NCBI RefSeq assembly: GCF_001592105.1
Contig: NZ_BCWE01000003.1
Span: 62,001-126,000, forward strand
Origin: Desulfolucanica intricata
GTDB taxonomy: Bacteria; Bacillota; Desulfotomaculia; Desulfotomaculales; Desulfofarciminaceae
DNA: 64,000 bases
Reading direction: 5' to 3'
Position numbers and translations under genes: made by a program. Shown here in pieces: positions 37,445-46,354 of this stretch. The notes beneath the pieces are model-generated. The model made no database searches and was not told the origin of the DNA. It saw only the letters and a program-made list of their open reading frames with translations. Within the stretch, counting starts at the first letter, position 1. The number at the start of each line of letters is the position of its first letter.

Positions 37445-38197
37445 TTAATGGTGATGAGATACGGCCCGCACCGGCATACCGTAAAGCTCTGCAAGGGTTT
37501 CTCCGGAGGGTATATCCTGGGGACTGCCGTGATAAATTAAGCGCCGGTTAATACAGGCCAGCTTATTTACCTGCGAACCTACAGCGCCGGTATCATGGGA
37601 TACCGTAATCAGCGTTATGCCATACTCCTGGTTTAAGCGGCGCAGAAGGTTATAGAAATCTTCTTGAGCACCGGCGTCCAGTCCTACCACCGGTTCATCA
37701 AGGATCAGCAGCTCCGGCTTTCCGGCCAGGGCCCGGGCGATAAAAACCCTCTGCTGCTGGCCGCCGGAAAGCCGGCCAACGGGGTTGGCTTTGTAAGCCC
37801 GCATCCCCACTAAATCCAATGCCGAGTCAACGGCTTCCCGGTCAGCGGCCTTTAAGCGACGGCCCAGGCCGGCCCGTGCATACCGGCCGGCGGCCACAAT
37901 TTCCTCTACCGTAGCCGGAAAACGATGGTCAAAATGGGTAGCCTTCTGGGGCACATAACCAACCCTGGTCCACTCTTTAAATCTTTCAAGGTCCTGCCCG
38001 AAGAGCCTAATTTTACCTTTCACCGGCTTAAATAAACCCAGCATTAATTTTAAAAGAGTAGTTTTACCTGAGCCGTTCGGGCCCACCACAGCAAGGTAAT
38101 CTCCGGGGTATACCTTTAGATTAACCCCTTCTAAAACAGTTTTGTCTTCATAGCAAAAGTACAGGTCTTTTATTTCTACTAAAGGAGCTTTTTCCAT
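37445..38197 (-). CDS. znuC: Zinc ABC transporter ATP-binding protein
   Basis: 250 residues. Walker A GPNGSGKTT, signature LSGGQQQRVFIARAL, Walker B LLILDEPVVGLD and the switch His in ITVSHDTGAV are complete. It ends VSHHH, a short His tail seen in some zinc systems. The start overlaps the znuA stop by one base. Confidence 0.95.
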   Translation of the reverse strand: MEKAPLVEIKDLYFCYEDKTVLEGVNLKVYPGDYLAVVGPNGSGKTTLLKLMLGLFKPVKGKIRLFGQDLERFKEWTRVGYVPQKATHFDHRFPATVEEIVAAGRYARAGLGRRLKAADREAVDSALDLVGMRAYKANPVGRLSGGQQQRVFIARALAGKPELLILDEPVVGLDAGAQEDFYNLLRRLNQEYGITLITVSHDTGAVGSQVNKLACINRRLIYHGSPQDIPSGETLAELYGMPVRAVSHHH

Positions 38198-39159
38198 TAA
38201 CTCAGTGCCTCCCTTAAGGCGGCCAGATTTTTACGCATTATGGATATATAGTTTTCCCCCCGGGCCTCTTCCTCATCACTAAGCCCGGCCACAGGATCCA
38301 GCACCCCGGTTTTTACTTTTGCTTCCCGGGCCACTGTTTCCGCCAGTCCGGGATTTACCAGGGGCTCAAAGAATATACACTTGACCTTTTTCTCACGCAC
38401 AAAATTAACCACTTCTTTTAATTCTGCCGGAGAGGGCTGGGCATCCGGTGAAAGTCCCAATACGGAAACCTGCTGCAAACCGTAGCGCCGGGCCAGATAA
38501 GCAAAGGCACTGTGGGAGGTAACCAGCTCTTTATTCTTAAATTCTTTCGCGGCCGCGCTGAATTCACGGTCTAAGGCCAGCAGTTCGTTAGTATAGTTTT
38601 CTGTATTGTTACGGTAATATTGTTCACCGGAGGGATCTATAGAAATCAGTGCCAGGGAGATGGACTCAACTATTTTTTTAGCCATCACCGGATCCAGCCA
38701 GAAATGGGGATCATATTTCCGGTTCCCTTCGTGGACATGTGCGTGTTCAGCTTCCTGTTCACCGGCGGAAAGATGAATCAGATCTTGACCTGAACTGGCA
38801 TTAACCACCCTGACCCCGCTGTTTTTCAAAACCGGCAGCAGGCGCTGCTCCACCCAGGGCTCCATGCCGGCCCCGTTATAGATAAACAGGTCGGCATCTT
38901 CAATCCGGGCCAGTTCCCGCGGTGTTGGCTCCCAGCCGTGGGGCTCCACTCCGGGAGGCAAAAGATTATATACCTCTACCCGTTCACCTCCAACCCTGCC
39001 GGCAAATTCATAAAGGGGATAAAAGGTGGCCACAATATTAATTTTTTGATTATCATTTTTTTCCTTATAGCTATTGGAAAGGGCCGGCTGATCATTGCCG
39101 CAGCCTGCCAAAAACACCATGGTTAGTATAAACAGAACAGCCAAACACAATTTCCTCAT
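38197..39159 (-). CDS. znuA: Zinc-binding lipoprotein of the ABC transporter
   Basis: 320 residues. A lipobox (MVFLAGC) follows a hydrophobic signal. This is a cluster A-I metal-binding protein: EPHGWEPTPRELARIEDAD, a His-rich loop EAEHAHVHEGNRKYDPHFWL between the two lobes, and SHSAFAYLARRYGL. The histidines and the loop are typical for Zn2+. It delivers zinc to ZnuB. It follows zur by 20 bases, so the four genes form one operon. Confidence 0.93.
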   Translation of the reverse strand: MRKLCLAVLFILTMVFLAGCGNDQPALSNSYKEKNDNQKINIVATFYPLYEFAGRVGGERVEVYNLLPPGVEPHGWEPTPRELARIEDADLFIYNGAGMEPWVEQRLLPVLKNSGVRVVNASSGQDLIHLSAGEQEAEHAHVHEGNRKYDPHFWLDPVMAKKIVESISLALISIDPSGEQYYRNNTENYTNELLALDREFSAAAKEFKNKELVTSHSAFAYLARRYGLQQVSVLGLSPDAQPSPAELKEVVNFVREKKVKCIFFEPLVNPGLAETVAREAKVKTGVLDPVAGLSDEEEARGENYISIMRKNLAALREALS

Positions 39160-39179
39160 AAATAAACCTCCAAAAACAA

Positions 39180-39599
39180 TTACTGACAGTTTGGGCAGTA
39201 GCCAAAAATCTTAAACGTATGTCCGGACACCTTAAAATCAGGGTTTTGCTTTTGTACCTTAAGCAAACAATCTTCCGGGCAGAATCGCACCTCCTCGGCC
39301 CTGCCGCATTTCAAACAAACCAGGTGATGGTGGTGGCCGTCCACATTGTTTATTTCAAACCGGCGGCAGCCGTCAGCAAAATCCACTTCATTGATTAACC
39401 CCAATCCCTTAAACAAACTCAAAGTCCTGTAGATAGTATCTAAACTAATATTGGAAAAGGTGTTTTTAACCTTTTTCAATATTTCCTCGGCGCTGTAATG
39501 CTTCTCATTTTCCAAAAAAACCCTTAATACTTCCTGTCTCTGAGGTGTCACCTTTATTCCGTTCTCTTTCAACTTATTTAACATATCCTCCATACTCAT
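39180..39599 (-). CDS. zur: Fur-family regulator, probably Zur
   Basis: 139 residues from the ATG at 39599 (GGGAGG upstream). The N-terminal winged helix includes VTPQRQEVLRVFLENEKHYS and NISLDTIYRTLSLFKGLGLI. The metal site has DGHHHHLVCLKCGRAEEV and the structural Zn site has CxxC pairs, the last as CPNC. The gene leads a zinc-uptake operon, which favours Zur over Fur or PerR. Confidence 0.88.
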   Translation of the reverse strand: MSMEDMLNKLKENGIKVTPQRQEVLRVFLENEKHYSAEEILKKVKNTFSNISLDTIYRTLSLFKGLGLINEVDFADGCRRFEINNVDGHHHHLVCLKCGRAEEVRFCPEDCLLKVQKQNPDFKVSGHTFKIFGYCPNCQ

Positions 39600-39615
39600 A
39601 AGTATGCCTCCCACA

Positions 39616-39630
39616 TCGTAATCATTCCTA
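39616..39630. promoter_or_regulatory. Possible Zur box
   Basis: TCGTAATCATTCCTA, immediately upstream of the zur ribosome-binding site, matches the left half of the Bacillus Zur box (TCGTAATNATTACGA) and part of the right half. The position suits autoregulation of the zur-znu operon and possibly of the divergent gene. Confidence 0.45.
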
Positions 39631-39746
39631 TTTAAGTTCCCTTCTTATTTATCAAATTTTATTACTTTTGTCAACAGATCCGTCATACCGGGGAGCCTGT
39701 CTTGAATATGTTTATTAAGATAACTTGTACATAAGGAGAGGAAGCG

Positions 39747-40445
39747 ATGAATCTTTTCTATTATTTGTCTGCGTTTGGAATCGGGGCAATGCACGCCCTG
39801 GAGCCGGGTCACGGCAAAAGTATTATGGGAGCTTACCTGGTCTTGTCCCGGGGACGTATAGTGGATGCCATCGTTTTAGGACTAACCTCAGCAGTAACCC
39901 ACACCCTGGTGATTGTGTTTATGGCTGTGGCTGCAAAGTTTGCCACCGCCCAGGTAATTACCAGTGTACCCTACACCGACCGGCCGGAGCTCTGGCTGCG
40001 GCTGGTTTCCGGACTGCTGATTGTAATTGTGGGCATCCGGTTATTACCTATAAAAAGAAGAACCACCTGCAGCTGCGGTCATCATCACTCCGGGCATCAC
40101 CGTCACCCGGTACCCGGGGCAAATAATGCCCGCCGGGTTAATTTAACGGACCTAATTTTAGTTGGTTTTACCAACGGGTTAATTCCCTGCCCCAGTGCCC
40201 TGGCAGTTTTACTCCTGTCCTTAAGTACCGGCCAACTTTTAAGCGGGCTGTCCCTTGTTTTTGCCTTCGGTATCGGAGGGGCTGTGGCGTTAATTACCAT
40301 TGGAATCGTTTTTGTGAAAATTTCTTCCTGCGCCGGGAACAGAATCAATACCCATACCTGGAGCCGGCTGGCCGCGGCCAGCGGTCTTTTGATCATTTTT
40401 ACCGGAGTGGTGGTAATTTACCGGGCCGTACAGGGACTGCTCTAA
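39747..40445 (+). CDS. NicO-family nickel/cobalt exporter
   Basis: 232 residues with six membrane helices. GIGAMHALEPGHGKSIMGAY is the conserved NicO/RcnA motif. A cytoplasmic His-rich loop (CSCGHHHSGHHRHP) precedes GFTNGLIPCPSALAVLL. The family moves Ni2+ or Co2+, mostly outward. It is divergent from zur with about 150 bases between, so metal-dependent control from the shared region is plausible. Zinc as a substrate cannot be excluded. Confidence 0.82.
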   Translation: MNLFYYLSAFGIGAMHALEPGHGKSIMGAYLVLSRGRIVDAIVLGLTSAVTHTLVIVFMAVAAKFATAQVITSVPYTDRPELWLRLVSGLLIVIVGIRLLPIKRRTTCSCGHHHSGHHRHPVPGANNARRVNLTDLILVGFTNGLIPCPSALAVLLLSLSTGQLLSGLSLVFAFGIGGAVALITIGIVFVKISSCAGNRINTHTWSRLAAASGLLIIFTGVVVIYRAVQGLL

Positions 40446-40449
40446 CTCG

Positions 40450-40478
40450 TTGACATCCCGGCCGGCTTATTGTAAAAT
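40450..40478 (+). promoter_or_regulatory. Sigma-A promoter of the pab operon
   Basis: A perfect TTGACA (40450-40455), 17-base spacer and TAAAAT (40473-40478). Transcription would start near 40485 and give a leader of about 140 bases. Confidence 0.85.
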
Positions 40479-40501
40479 TTAATAAAATTTATAGTTGTGA
40501 T

Positions 40502-40561
40502 GAGTTTAGTATAGATGAGTTTTTAGGATGAGATGAGAGGACTCGGAGATAATGGGGTGAG
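40502..40561 (+). promoter_or_regulatory. TRAP-like (G/U)AG repeat leader of the pab operon
   Basis: Seven NAG triplets start at 40502 (GAG), 40507 (TAG), 40512 (TAG), 40517 (GAG), 40524 (TAG), 40530 (GAG) and 40535 (GAG), with spacers 2, 2, 2, 4, 3 and 2. More GAG triplets are at 40546 and 40559. The tryptophan-activated protein TRAP binds eleven (G/U)AG triplets spaced by 2-3 bases, and pabA (trpG) is a known TRAP target in Bacillus. Two or three triplets are off-spacing here. Confidence 0.65.
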
Positions 40562-40589
40562 GACCGGCTTATTTGTGCTGGTCTTTTTT
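40562..40589 (+). terminator. Leader terminator (possible attenuator) before pabA
   Basis: GACCGGC (40562-40568) pairs with GCTGGTC (40577-40583), followed by six T. It sits between the triplet repeats and the pabA start, so it could act as an attenuator. No competing antiterminator was established by eye. Confidence 0.75.
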
Positions 40590-40627
40590 ATTTTCCCAAG
40601 AATTTTATCGACTAAGGAGGGTTTTTC

Positions 40628-41227
40628 GTGTTGGTAATGTTGGATAACTACGACTCCTTTGTTTATAACTTATATCAATATTTAAGGGAGCTGGGGCAGG
40701 AAGTAAAAGTTTTCCGCTGCGACAAGGTCAGCCCGGCCGGGATTGAAGCTTTGTCCCCCTCCCACATTATTATATCCCCCGGCCCGTGTACTCCCAATGA
40801 AGCCGGAATTTCCCTGGCTGCCATTGAGTATTTTGCGGGAAGAATACCCGTACTGGGTGTTTGCCTGGGGCACCAGGCCATCGGACAGGCCTTTGGCGGA
40901 AAGGTAATCCGGGCCCCGCGGCTGATGCACGGAAAAACTTCCCCGGTCTACCATGACGGGCGTACAGTTTACAAAGATCTGCCCAATCCAATAACCACCG
41001 CCCGCTATCACTCCTTAATTGTAGAAAGGGAAAGTTTACCCCCGGTTTTAGAAATCACCTCAGAAACAGAAAAGGGCGAATTGATGGGGATCCGGCACAA
41101 GAAATACACGGTAGAGGGTGTTCAGTTTCACCCGGAATCCATTTTAACCACCGAAGGAAAGCGCCTTTTGGCAAATTTCCTGAGGCTGAAGGGAGGTTAC
41201 TGGCATGACAACCCTGCCCTTAATTAA
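40628..41227 (+). CDS. pabA: Aminodeoxychorismate/anthranilate synthase glutaminase component
   Basis: 199 residues from a GTG at 40628 (AAGGAGG seven bases upstream). It is a class I glutamine amidotransferase: [16 protein letters not shown], nucleophile Cys in [17 protein letters not shown], and [11 protein letters not shown] with the His-Glu pair. It supplies ammonia to PabB; in Firmicutes the same subunit often serves TrpE too. It overlaps pabB by 23 bases. Confidence 0.95.
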   Translation: MLVMLDNYDSFVYNLYQYLRELGQEVKVFRCDKVSPAGIEALSPSHIIISPGPCTPNEAGISLAAIEYFAGRIPVLGVCLGHQAIGQAFGGKVIRAPRLMHGKTSPVYHDGRTVYKDLPNPITTARYHSLIVERESLPPVLEITSETEKGELMGIRHKKYTVEGVQFHPESILTTEGKRLLANFLRLKGGYWHDNPALN

Positions 41228-42647
41228 AAAGCTTTCAGTAAGCCTTACTGCGGAAACAATTCATGATCGCCTGCATCAAAGACCTTATAGCTTTTTCCTG
41301 GACACGGGCATGCGGGTGGAAGGACTGGGGCACCACTCCTTTGTAGGAGCGGATCCCTTTTTGGTGTTTGAGTCCAAGGGCAGCCGGATTACTGTTACCC
41401 AAAACGGGCAGCAGCAGGTATTTACCGGTCACCCCTTTAAAGAATTGAAAAAGCTTTTGGAGCTTTATAAGCTGCCCCGCGCTCAAACCGGGCTGCCCTT
41501 TAACGGTGGTGCGGTGGGCTTTTTCGGGTATGATCTGGGCCGGGGGCTGGAGGTTATCCCAAGTTTGGCGGAAGATGATACGGACTTACCGGACTGCCGC
41601 CTGGGTTTTTATGATGTCCTTGTAGGAATTGATCACCTGACCGGTGAAGTATCCCTGGTTTCCACCGGCTTACCGGAAAAAGCCCCTGACCGGGCTTTGG
41701 CCAGGGCCACTGCCCGGCTGGAGGAAGTGGAAAAAATTATCTCAGGCCCGGCCCCCCGCCGGAAAAAGGCTCCCCCGGCAAAGTCGGCGGGTTTACCGGA
41801 GTCGCACTTTACCGAGCAAAGTTACTGTGCAGCCGTACAGCGGGCCATTGATTATATAGCTACCGGGGATATTTTTATCGTTAACCTGTCCCAGCGCTTT
41901 TCCACCCCTCAGACCATGGACTCCTGGAAATTATACCGTAAATTGAGGGACATTAACCCGGCTCCCTTTGCCGCCTTTCTGGGTTTTGACGAAATAGAGG
42001 TAATCTGCGCTTCCCCCGAACGCTTTTTAAAGGTTACGGATAAGCTGGTGGAAACCCGGCCTATTAAGGGCACCAGGCCCCGGGGAAAAACCCGGGCCGA
42101 GGATGCCGCCCTGCGCCGGGAACTCTGGGAAAGCAAAAAGGACCGGGCCGAGCTGGTGATGATTGTTGATCTGGAAAGAAACGATCTGGGGCGGGTTTGT
42201 AAAACCGGCTCGGTACAGGTTCCGGAGCTGTACCGCCTGGAGGAATATCCCACTGTCTTTCACCTGGTATCAACAGTGGTGGGTGAACTGCCGGAAGATA
42301 AAGATGTAGTTGACCTGCTGGAAGCCTCCTTCCCGGGCGGATCCATTACCGGGGCACCCAAAATTCGTTCTATGGAAATTATTGAGGAGCTGGAACCGGT
42401 GCGGCGTGGTATTTATACCGGCTCCATCGGCTATATAGGCTTTGACGGCGACGCTGACTTAAATATTGTAATCCGCACCCTGGTAGCAAAAAACGGGCGG
42501 CTTTACTTTCAGGTCGGCGGCGGGATTACCGCTGACTCGGTTCCTTACAAGGAATATATTGAAACCCTGGATAAAGCCCGGGCTCTTATGCGGGCCCTGG
42601 GGCTGGAGGAAGAGGTGGATTACCGGTGGAGTGTTTCGTCTGTGTAA
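41205..42647 (+). CDS. pabB: Aminodeoxychorismate synthase component I
   Basis: 480 residues. The chorismate-binding domain has [14 protein letters not shown]; the Lys in PIKGT is the PabB nucleophile, whereas TrpE has Ala (PIAGT). Further motifs are [11 protein letters not shown] and [19 protein letters not shown]. With PabA it makes 4-amino-4-deoxychorismate for folate. The Lys and the gene neighbours make PabB much more likely than TrpE. Confidence 0.94.
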   Translation: MTTLPLIKKLSVSLTAETIHDRLHQRPYSFFLDTGMRVEGLGHHSFVGADPFLVFESKGSRITVTQNGQQQVFTGHPFKELKKLLELYKLPRAQTGLPFNGGAVGFFGYDLGRGLEVIPSLAEDDTDLPDCRLGFYDVLVGIDHLTGEVSLVSTGLPEKAPDRALARATARLEEVEKIISGPAPRRKKAPPAKSAGLPESHFTEQSYCAAVQRAIDYIATGDIFIVNLSQRFSTPQTMDSWKLYRKLRDINPAPFAAFLGFDEIEVICASPERFLKVTDKLVETRPIKGTRPRGKTRAEDAALRRELWESKKDRAELVMIVDLERNDLGRVCKTGSVQVPELYRLEEYPTVFHLVSTVVGELPEDKDVVDLLEASFPGGSITGAPKIRSMEIIEELEPVRRGIYTGSIGYIGFDGDADLNIVIRTLVAKNGRLYFQVGGGITADSVPYKEYIETLDKARALMRALGLEEEVDYRWSVSSV

Positions 42648-43456
42648 ACGGAAACCTCGTCCCGGGAGAGCGGGCTGTTCTGCCCGCTTTGGACCGGGGT
42701 TTTTTGTATGGCTGGGGTCTTTTTGAAACCTTCCTGGTTAAAAACGGTGAGGCCGAATTTTTAGAAGAACACCTGGAGCGGCTTAAGTCCTCCGCCCCGC
42801 GACTTGGCTTAACCCTGCCGGACCAGGAATTGATTAAATACGGAATTCGTGAGGTTATTGCTGAAAATAGTTTAGCAAAGGGGAGCTTACGCCTTACTGT
42901 TTCAGCCGGTGTTGAAGCTGCCGGTAAGCCTACTATGCTTATTACCGTCAAAAAAGGATCTGTCTACCGGCAGGAACACTACAGCAGGGGCTTTAAAGCC
43001 GGCTTTTTAAGCACTCCCAGAAATGAAAGCTCCCCTTTAGTTTATGTTAAGTCTTTAAATTACTTGGAAAATATTTTAGGACGACAGGAAGCCCTGGCCA
43101 GGGGCTGGAATGAAGGTCTTTTTTTAAATACCCGGGGATTTTTGACAGAAGGTACGGTAAGCAACGTATTCTTAGTGACCAAAGCTAATGAACTGGTTAC
43201 CCCGGAGATACGAGCGGGCCTTCTGCCGGGGATTATGCGGGCCAAGGTACTGGAAAAAGCCGGCGCCGCCGGCTGCCGGTGTATTGAGAGGGCGGTAAAA
43301 CCTGAGGAACTGTTTAGTGCCCGGGAGTGTTTTTTAACTAACTCCCTGATGGTGGTTATGCCGCTGGTTGAAATCGAAGGCCGGCCGGTGGGTAACGGCC
43401 GCCCGGGGGAAATTACAAGGAAATTAATGCGAAAGATCAATCAAGCCGCCCCTTAG
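42626..43456 (+). CDS. pabC: Aminodeoxychorismate lyase
   Basis: 276 residues from a GTG at 42626, inside the end of pabB. It is a fold-type IV PLP enzyme: LDRGFLYGWGLFETFLVKNG, the PLP Lys in LVYVKSLNYLENIL, and GFLTEGTVSNVFLV. It releases pyruvate to give p-aminobenzoate. D-amino-acid and branched-chain transaminases share the fold, but linkage to pabA and pabB settles the role. A GC hairpin (AGCCGCCC/GGGCGGCT, 43444-43463) overlaps the stop without a T-run. Confidence 0.9.
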   Translation: MECFVCVNGNLVPGERAVLPALDRGFLYGWGLFETFLVKNGEAEFLEEHLERLKSSAPRLGLTLPDQELIKYGIREVIAENSLAKGSLRLTVSAGVEAAGKPTMLITVKKGSVYRQEHYSRGFKAGFLSTPRNESSPLVYVKSLNYLENILGRQEALARGWNEGLFLNTRGFLTEGTVSNVFLVTKANELVTPEIRAGLLPGIMRAKVLEKAGAAGCRCIERAVKPEELFSARECFLTNSLMVVMPLVEIEGRPVGNGRPGEITRKLMRKINQAAP

Positions 43457-43466
43457 GGCGGCTAAG

Positions 43467-44246
43467 TTATTTGGCTTGTTTCAATAATTGAATTTCCGCT
43501 TCCTGACTTATTGATCTTTTCGACAGTATATCCAGCATTTCAGCCTGGTGGCTCTGCTTTCCGGCGATAACATCTATTTTGACATTTATTCTGCTATAAT
43601 TCATATCAAACCGGTAAAGTTTTGTATTTATCAGGTCAAGCTTGTCTTCTATACCAGTAAATCTATCTTCATAAACCTGCCGTGCATCGAACAGGGCACG
43701 AATTTTATCAATAACTTCGCTTTCCAAACGGGATTCCAGCCGCTCCTGCCTTCTCTTAACTTCTCTAACCTCTGTTTTCATCCCGGCCATTTCTGTTTTC
43801 ATTTCATTCACATCTGTCTTTAAACCGGCCATCTCTGTTTTCATTTTATTCATATCTGTCTTTAAACCGGTCATTTCTGTTTTCATTTCATTTACATCTG
43901 TCTTTAAACCGGCTATTTCTGTTTTCATTTCATTTACATCTGTCTTTAAACCGGCTATTTCTGTTTTCATTTCATTTACATCTGTCTTTATACCGGCCAT
44001 TTCTGTTTTCATTTCATTCACATCTGTCTTTATACCGGCCATTTCTGTTTTCATTTCATTCACATCTGTCTTTATACCGGCCATTTCTGTTTTCATTTCA
44101 TTTACATCTGTCTTTAAACCGGTCATTTCTATTTTCATTTCATTTACATCTGTCTTTAAACCGGTCATTTCTGTTTTCATTTCATTTACATCTGTTTTAA
44201 TACCCTTAATTTCACCAAGGATTTCTATTAGCAGCTGTTCACTCAT
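43467..44246 (-). CDS. Coiled-coil protein with ten identical-length heptad repeats
   Basis: 259 residues. After a short head (MSEQLLIEILGEIK), residues 15-154 are ten near-identical 14-residue units of the type GLKTDVNEMKTEMA, two heptads each, with hydrophobic residues at a/d positions. The C-terminal part (RQERLESRLESEVIDKIRAL onward) is also helical. No signal peptide or membrane segment is visible, so it is probably cytoplasmic. It resembles the many uncharacterised repeat coiled-coil proteins of Peptococcaceae. Function is unknown. Copy number probably varies between strains. Confidence 0.75.
   Translation of the reverse strand: MSEQLLIEILGEIKGIKTDVNEMKTEMTGLKTDVNEMKIEMTGLKTDVNEMKTEMAGIKTDVNEMKTEMAGIKTDVNEMKTEMAGIKTDVNEMKTEIAGLKTDVNEMKTEIAGLKTDVNEMKTEMTGLKTDMNKMKTEMAGLKTDVNEMKTEMAGMKTEVREVKRRQERLESRLESEVIDKIRALFDARQVYEDRFTGIEDKLDLINTKLYRFDMNYSRINVKIDVIAGKQSHQAEMLDILSKRSISQEAEIQLLKQAK
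43785..44204 (-). repeat. Ten tandem 42-bp coding repeats
   Basis: Ten direct copies of a 42-base unit lie entirely inside the coiled-coil gene and stay in frame. Differences are mostly at a few codons (Met/Ile, Thr/Ala, Leu/Ile), showing recent expansion or homogenisation. Confidence 0.9.
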
Positions 44247-44460
44247 TTAACTATACCCCTTTTCAATCTCAAACTAAAATTTATTATATAGCAGAAAATA
44301 ACAATTGTATAGCCTTAATATAATACCGCATATAGCTTTACTTTAACTCCTTTTATTAAGAGTCTGCCTGACCTTTGTGACAATTGACGAAGGATTAACA
44401 TAAATAACCTAATTTTTACTTATTTCAACAATATTATATTTAGTATTTTAGTATTTTATA

Positions 44461-44490
44461 TAGTCAATTATTTAGTAGCTGTGGTATAAT
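44461..44490 (+). promoter_or_regulatory. Candidate promoter of the secreted stalk-domain protein gene
   Basis: TATAAT at 44485-44490 with a TGG before it (extended -10). The -35 is poor. The gene starts 38 bases downstream. The rest of 44247-44460 is AT-rich without a gene. Confidence 0.5.
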
Positions 44491-44527
44491 TAATTAAATA
44501 TTACAATATATAAATGGGGGTGTTCGC

Positions 44528-46117
44528 TTGAAGAAAAAAAATTTATTAATCGTAGCAATAGCTTTGCTTTTTTGCTTTAGCATAGTTTTTGCTACCGGTG
44601 CCGCACAGCCGGCTGCAAAGGATTTAGTATTAGCTAAAATTAAAGACTTTAAGTTCGAGGTTGACAAAGGATTTTATGAGAAATCTCTGGATGAAAGCCA
44701 TTTCACAATTACCAAATTTGACGGCAGCGTAAAAAATAACTTGGGTGACTATGCAGGTACTAAGATTGATCTTCTGTCCTACATGGATATTCCTAACAAC
44801 ACAATTAAAATTGACTATGTCACTAACATTAAAGGACAAGCACATAAGGGTGAAGTTTACTTAGCAGGCGATAAAATTATCTTAACCAAAGATATTCTTA
44901 ATTTGCTGAAGGAACTGGGTCTTGATGTATTTAAGGACAATCCTGTTTTGGAACAAAGCCCCCAATACCTTTACATTGCTGATGCACAGCTGAAAAGCAT
45001 TTGGGAGCAGATAGCAGGCTACCAAAACCAGCAGCTACCTGAAGAATATAAGGAATTACTGCTTTTCCTGGTGGAAGCAATTCCTGATAAATATTTCAGC
45101 ATCTCACCCGGCAAAGTTACTCTTAAGCTGGATCAAGAAGGTCTTGTAGATGTTGCGGCTAACCTGTTAGAAAAAGTTAAAAATGAACCTGAGAGAGTTG
45201 CAGACATTCTGGTAGGTTTAAACAAATATAACACCTCCTTAGCAGGAGCCCCTTCTCCGGAAGAAATGAAAAATCAAATTATCTCCGGAATTAAATCAAC
45301 TACTTTCCCTACCCGGGAAGAACTACAAATTATTAGCAATTTTGTAGAAATAAAAGATTTTATCTATGAAGCATCCCTCCTGCCCGGTGGAGCTAAAAAG
45401 TTTAATATGGACATAAACATTAAGACTCCGGGTAATACAGCCGGCGGGCAGTTCCTTGTTACTGTAAACAGCAAAGGGAATCAAGATAACTTGGAAGGCT
45501 CTTTTATCATTAAAGGTAATTATACCGACCCCAAGGGTCCTGAATTTGCTCTGGATATAAGCAGCAAATATAATTATCGGGGACCGATCGCTAATGCCGG
45601 TACAAACGTGTTTGTAAAAGCCAAAGACAATGCCACCGGTGAATTATTGTTAGACCTTGGTGTAATTGGTAATTCTGTAACCAAAGTTGACAACAGCCTG
45701 GTTCTAAACGCTCCTGAACTCACTGCGGATAACAGTCTGGATATCACAACCTTAATCCGGAATGCCGGTGCTGCTAACGGTGAGCTAAATCTTATTGTAA
45801 ACGATAATAATATTGATACTCCTGCAAAACCTTCTGTTAAAGAGGGACAAATGATGTTACCGTTGAGAGCTGTTGCTGAAGCATTGGGTTATGAGGTTCA
45901 GTGGATTGATCCCAATGAAGTTCGCATCACCGGTGGTGATAACTTAATTATTCTGTTAATTAATGAAAAGTCCTATCAGGTTAACGGGGTAGAAAAAACC
46001 ATTGATATACCTGCCTATCTCAATGAGGGCTTCACCATGGCTCCCATAAGCTTTATCAGTACTGAATTAGGGGCTAAAGTTGAATTTGCAAGCGGAGCAG
46101 TAATTATTAAAAAATAA
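44528..46117 (+). CDS. Secreted protein with C-terminal copper amine oxidase N1-type domain
   Basis: 529 residues from a TTG at 44528 (GGGGGTG upstream). The signal peptide covers about 1-24 (LLIVAIALLFCFSIVFATG). The middle 400 residues have no motif I recognise. The last 100 residues (MMLPLRAVAEALGYEVQWID, then GFTMAPISFISTELGAKVEF) form the stalk-like Cu_amine_oxidN1 domain. In Firmicutes this domain is common on secreted, wall-associated proteins and does not imply amine oxidase activity. It is a stand-alone transcript with its own terminator. Confidence 0.8.
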   Translation: MKKKNLLIVAIALLFCFSIVFATGAAQPAAKDLVLAKIKDFKFEVDKGFYEKSLDESHFTITKFDGSVKNNLGDYAGTKIDLLSYMDIPNNTIKIDYVTNIKGQAHKGEVYLAGDKIILTKDILNLLKELGLDVFKDNPVLEQSPQYLYIADAQLKSIWEQIAGYQNQQLPEEYKELLLFLVEAIPDKYFSISPGKVTLKLDQEGLVDVAANLLEKVKNEPERVADILVGLNKYNTSLAGAPSPEEMKNQIISGIKSTTFPTREELQIISNFVEIKDFIYEASLLPGGAKKFNMDINIKTPGNTAGGQFLVTVNSKGNQDNLEGSFIIKGNYTDPKGPEFALDISSKYNYRGPIANAGTNVFVKAKDNATGELLLDLGVIGNSVTKVDNSLVLNAPELTADNSLDITTLIRNAGAANGELNLIVNDNNIDTPAKPSVKEGQMMLPLRAVAEALGYEVQWIDPNEVRITGGDNLIILLINEKSYQVNGVEKTIDIPAYLNEGFTMAPISFISTELGAKVEFASGAVIIKK

Positions 46118-46133
46118 TTAACAGCATACGATA

Positions 46134-46173
46134 AGAAATAACCCGTCGTCTTTTATAACGGCGGGTTATTTCT
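46134..46173 (+). terminator. Terminator of the secreted stalk-domain gene
   Basis: AGAAATAACCCGTCG (46134-46148) pairs over 15 bases, with one G-T pair, with CGGCGGGTTATTTCT (46159-46173). The T-rich side is within the stem. Confidence 0.75.
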
Positions 46174-46249
46174 TACAGCAGCACGGGCCTGTTTCCGGAG
46201 CGATCTCTTCTACTATTCCGGCAGCAACCTTCATGATAGCGGCTGTTTC

Positions 46250-46348
46250 CTATCTTTCGTGCCTCCTGGTCCGGTTCAATATTTCGTCAATCTGTTCGCT
46301 GGTTATGTTGATGCTGCCTTCAAACTGAAGATATGGAAAGTGCTTCAC
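46250..46348 (-). CDS. Possible 32-residue fragment downstream of the flavoprotein gene
   Basis: A GTG-started frame (MKHFPYLQFEGSINITSEQ...) directly after the flavoprotein stop, with no ribosome-binding site. It reads like protein (helix ITSEQIDEILNRTRRH) and may be the tail of a shortened gene. A second scrap nearby reads MKVAAGIVEEIAPETG. Support is weak. Confidence 0.25.
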   Translation of the reverse strand: MKHFPYLQFEGSINITSEQIDEILNRTRRHER

Positions 46349-46354
46349 AAAGGA

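Noticed and set aside
40485-40620. T-box or THF riboswitch before pabA
   Set aside because: No T-box sequence (UGGN...) or THF core was seen; the spaced GAG/UAG triplets fit TRAP better.
43785-44204. CRISPR-like array
   Set aside because: The repeats are contiguous, coding and in frame, with no spacers and no cas genes nearby.
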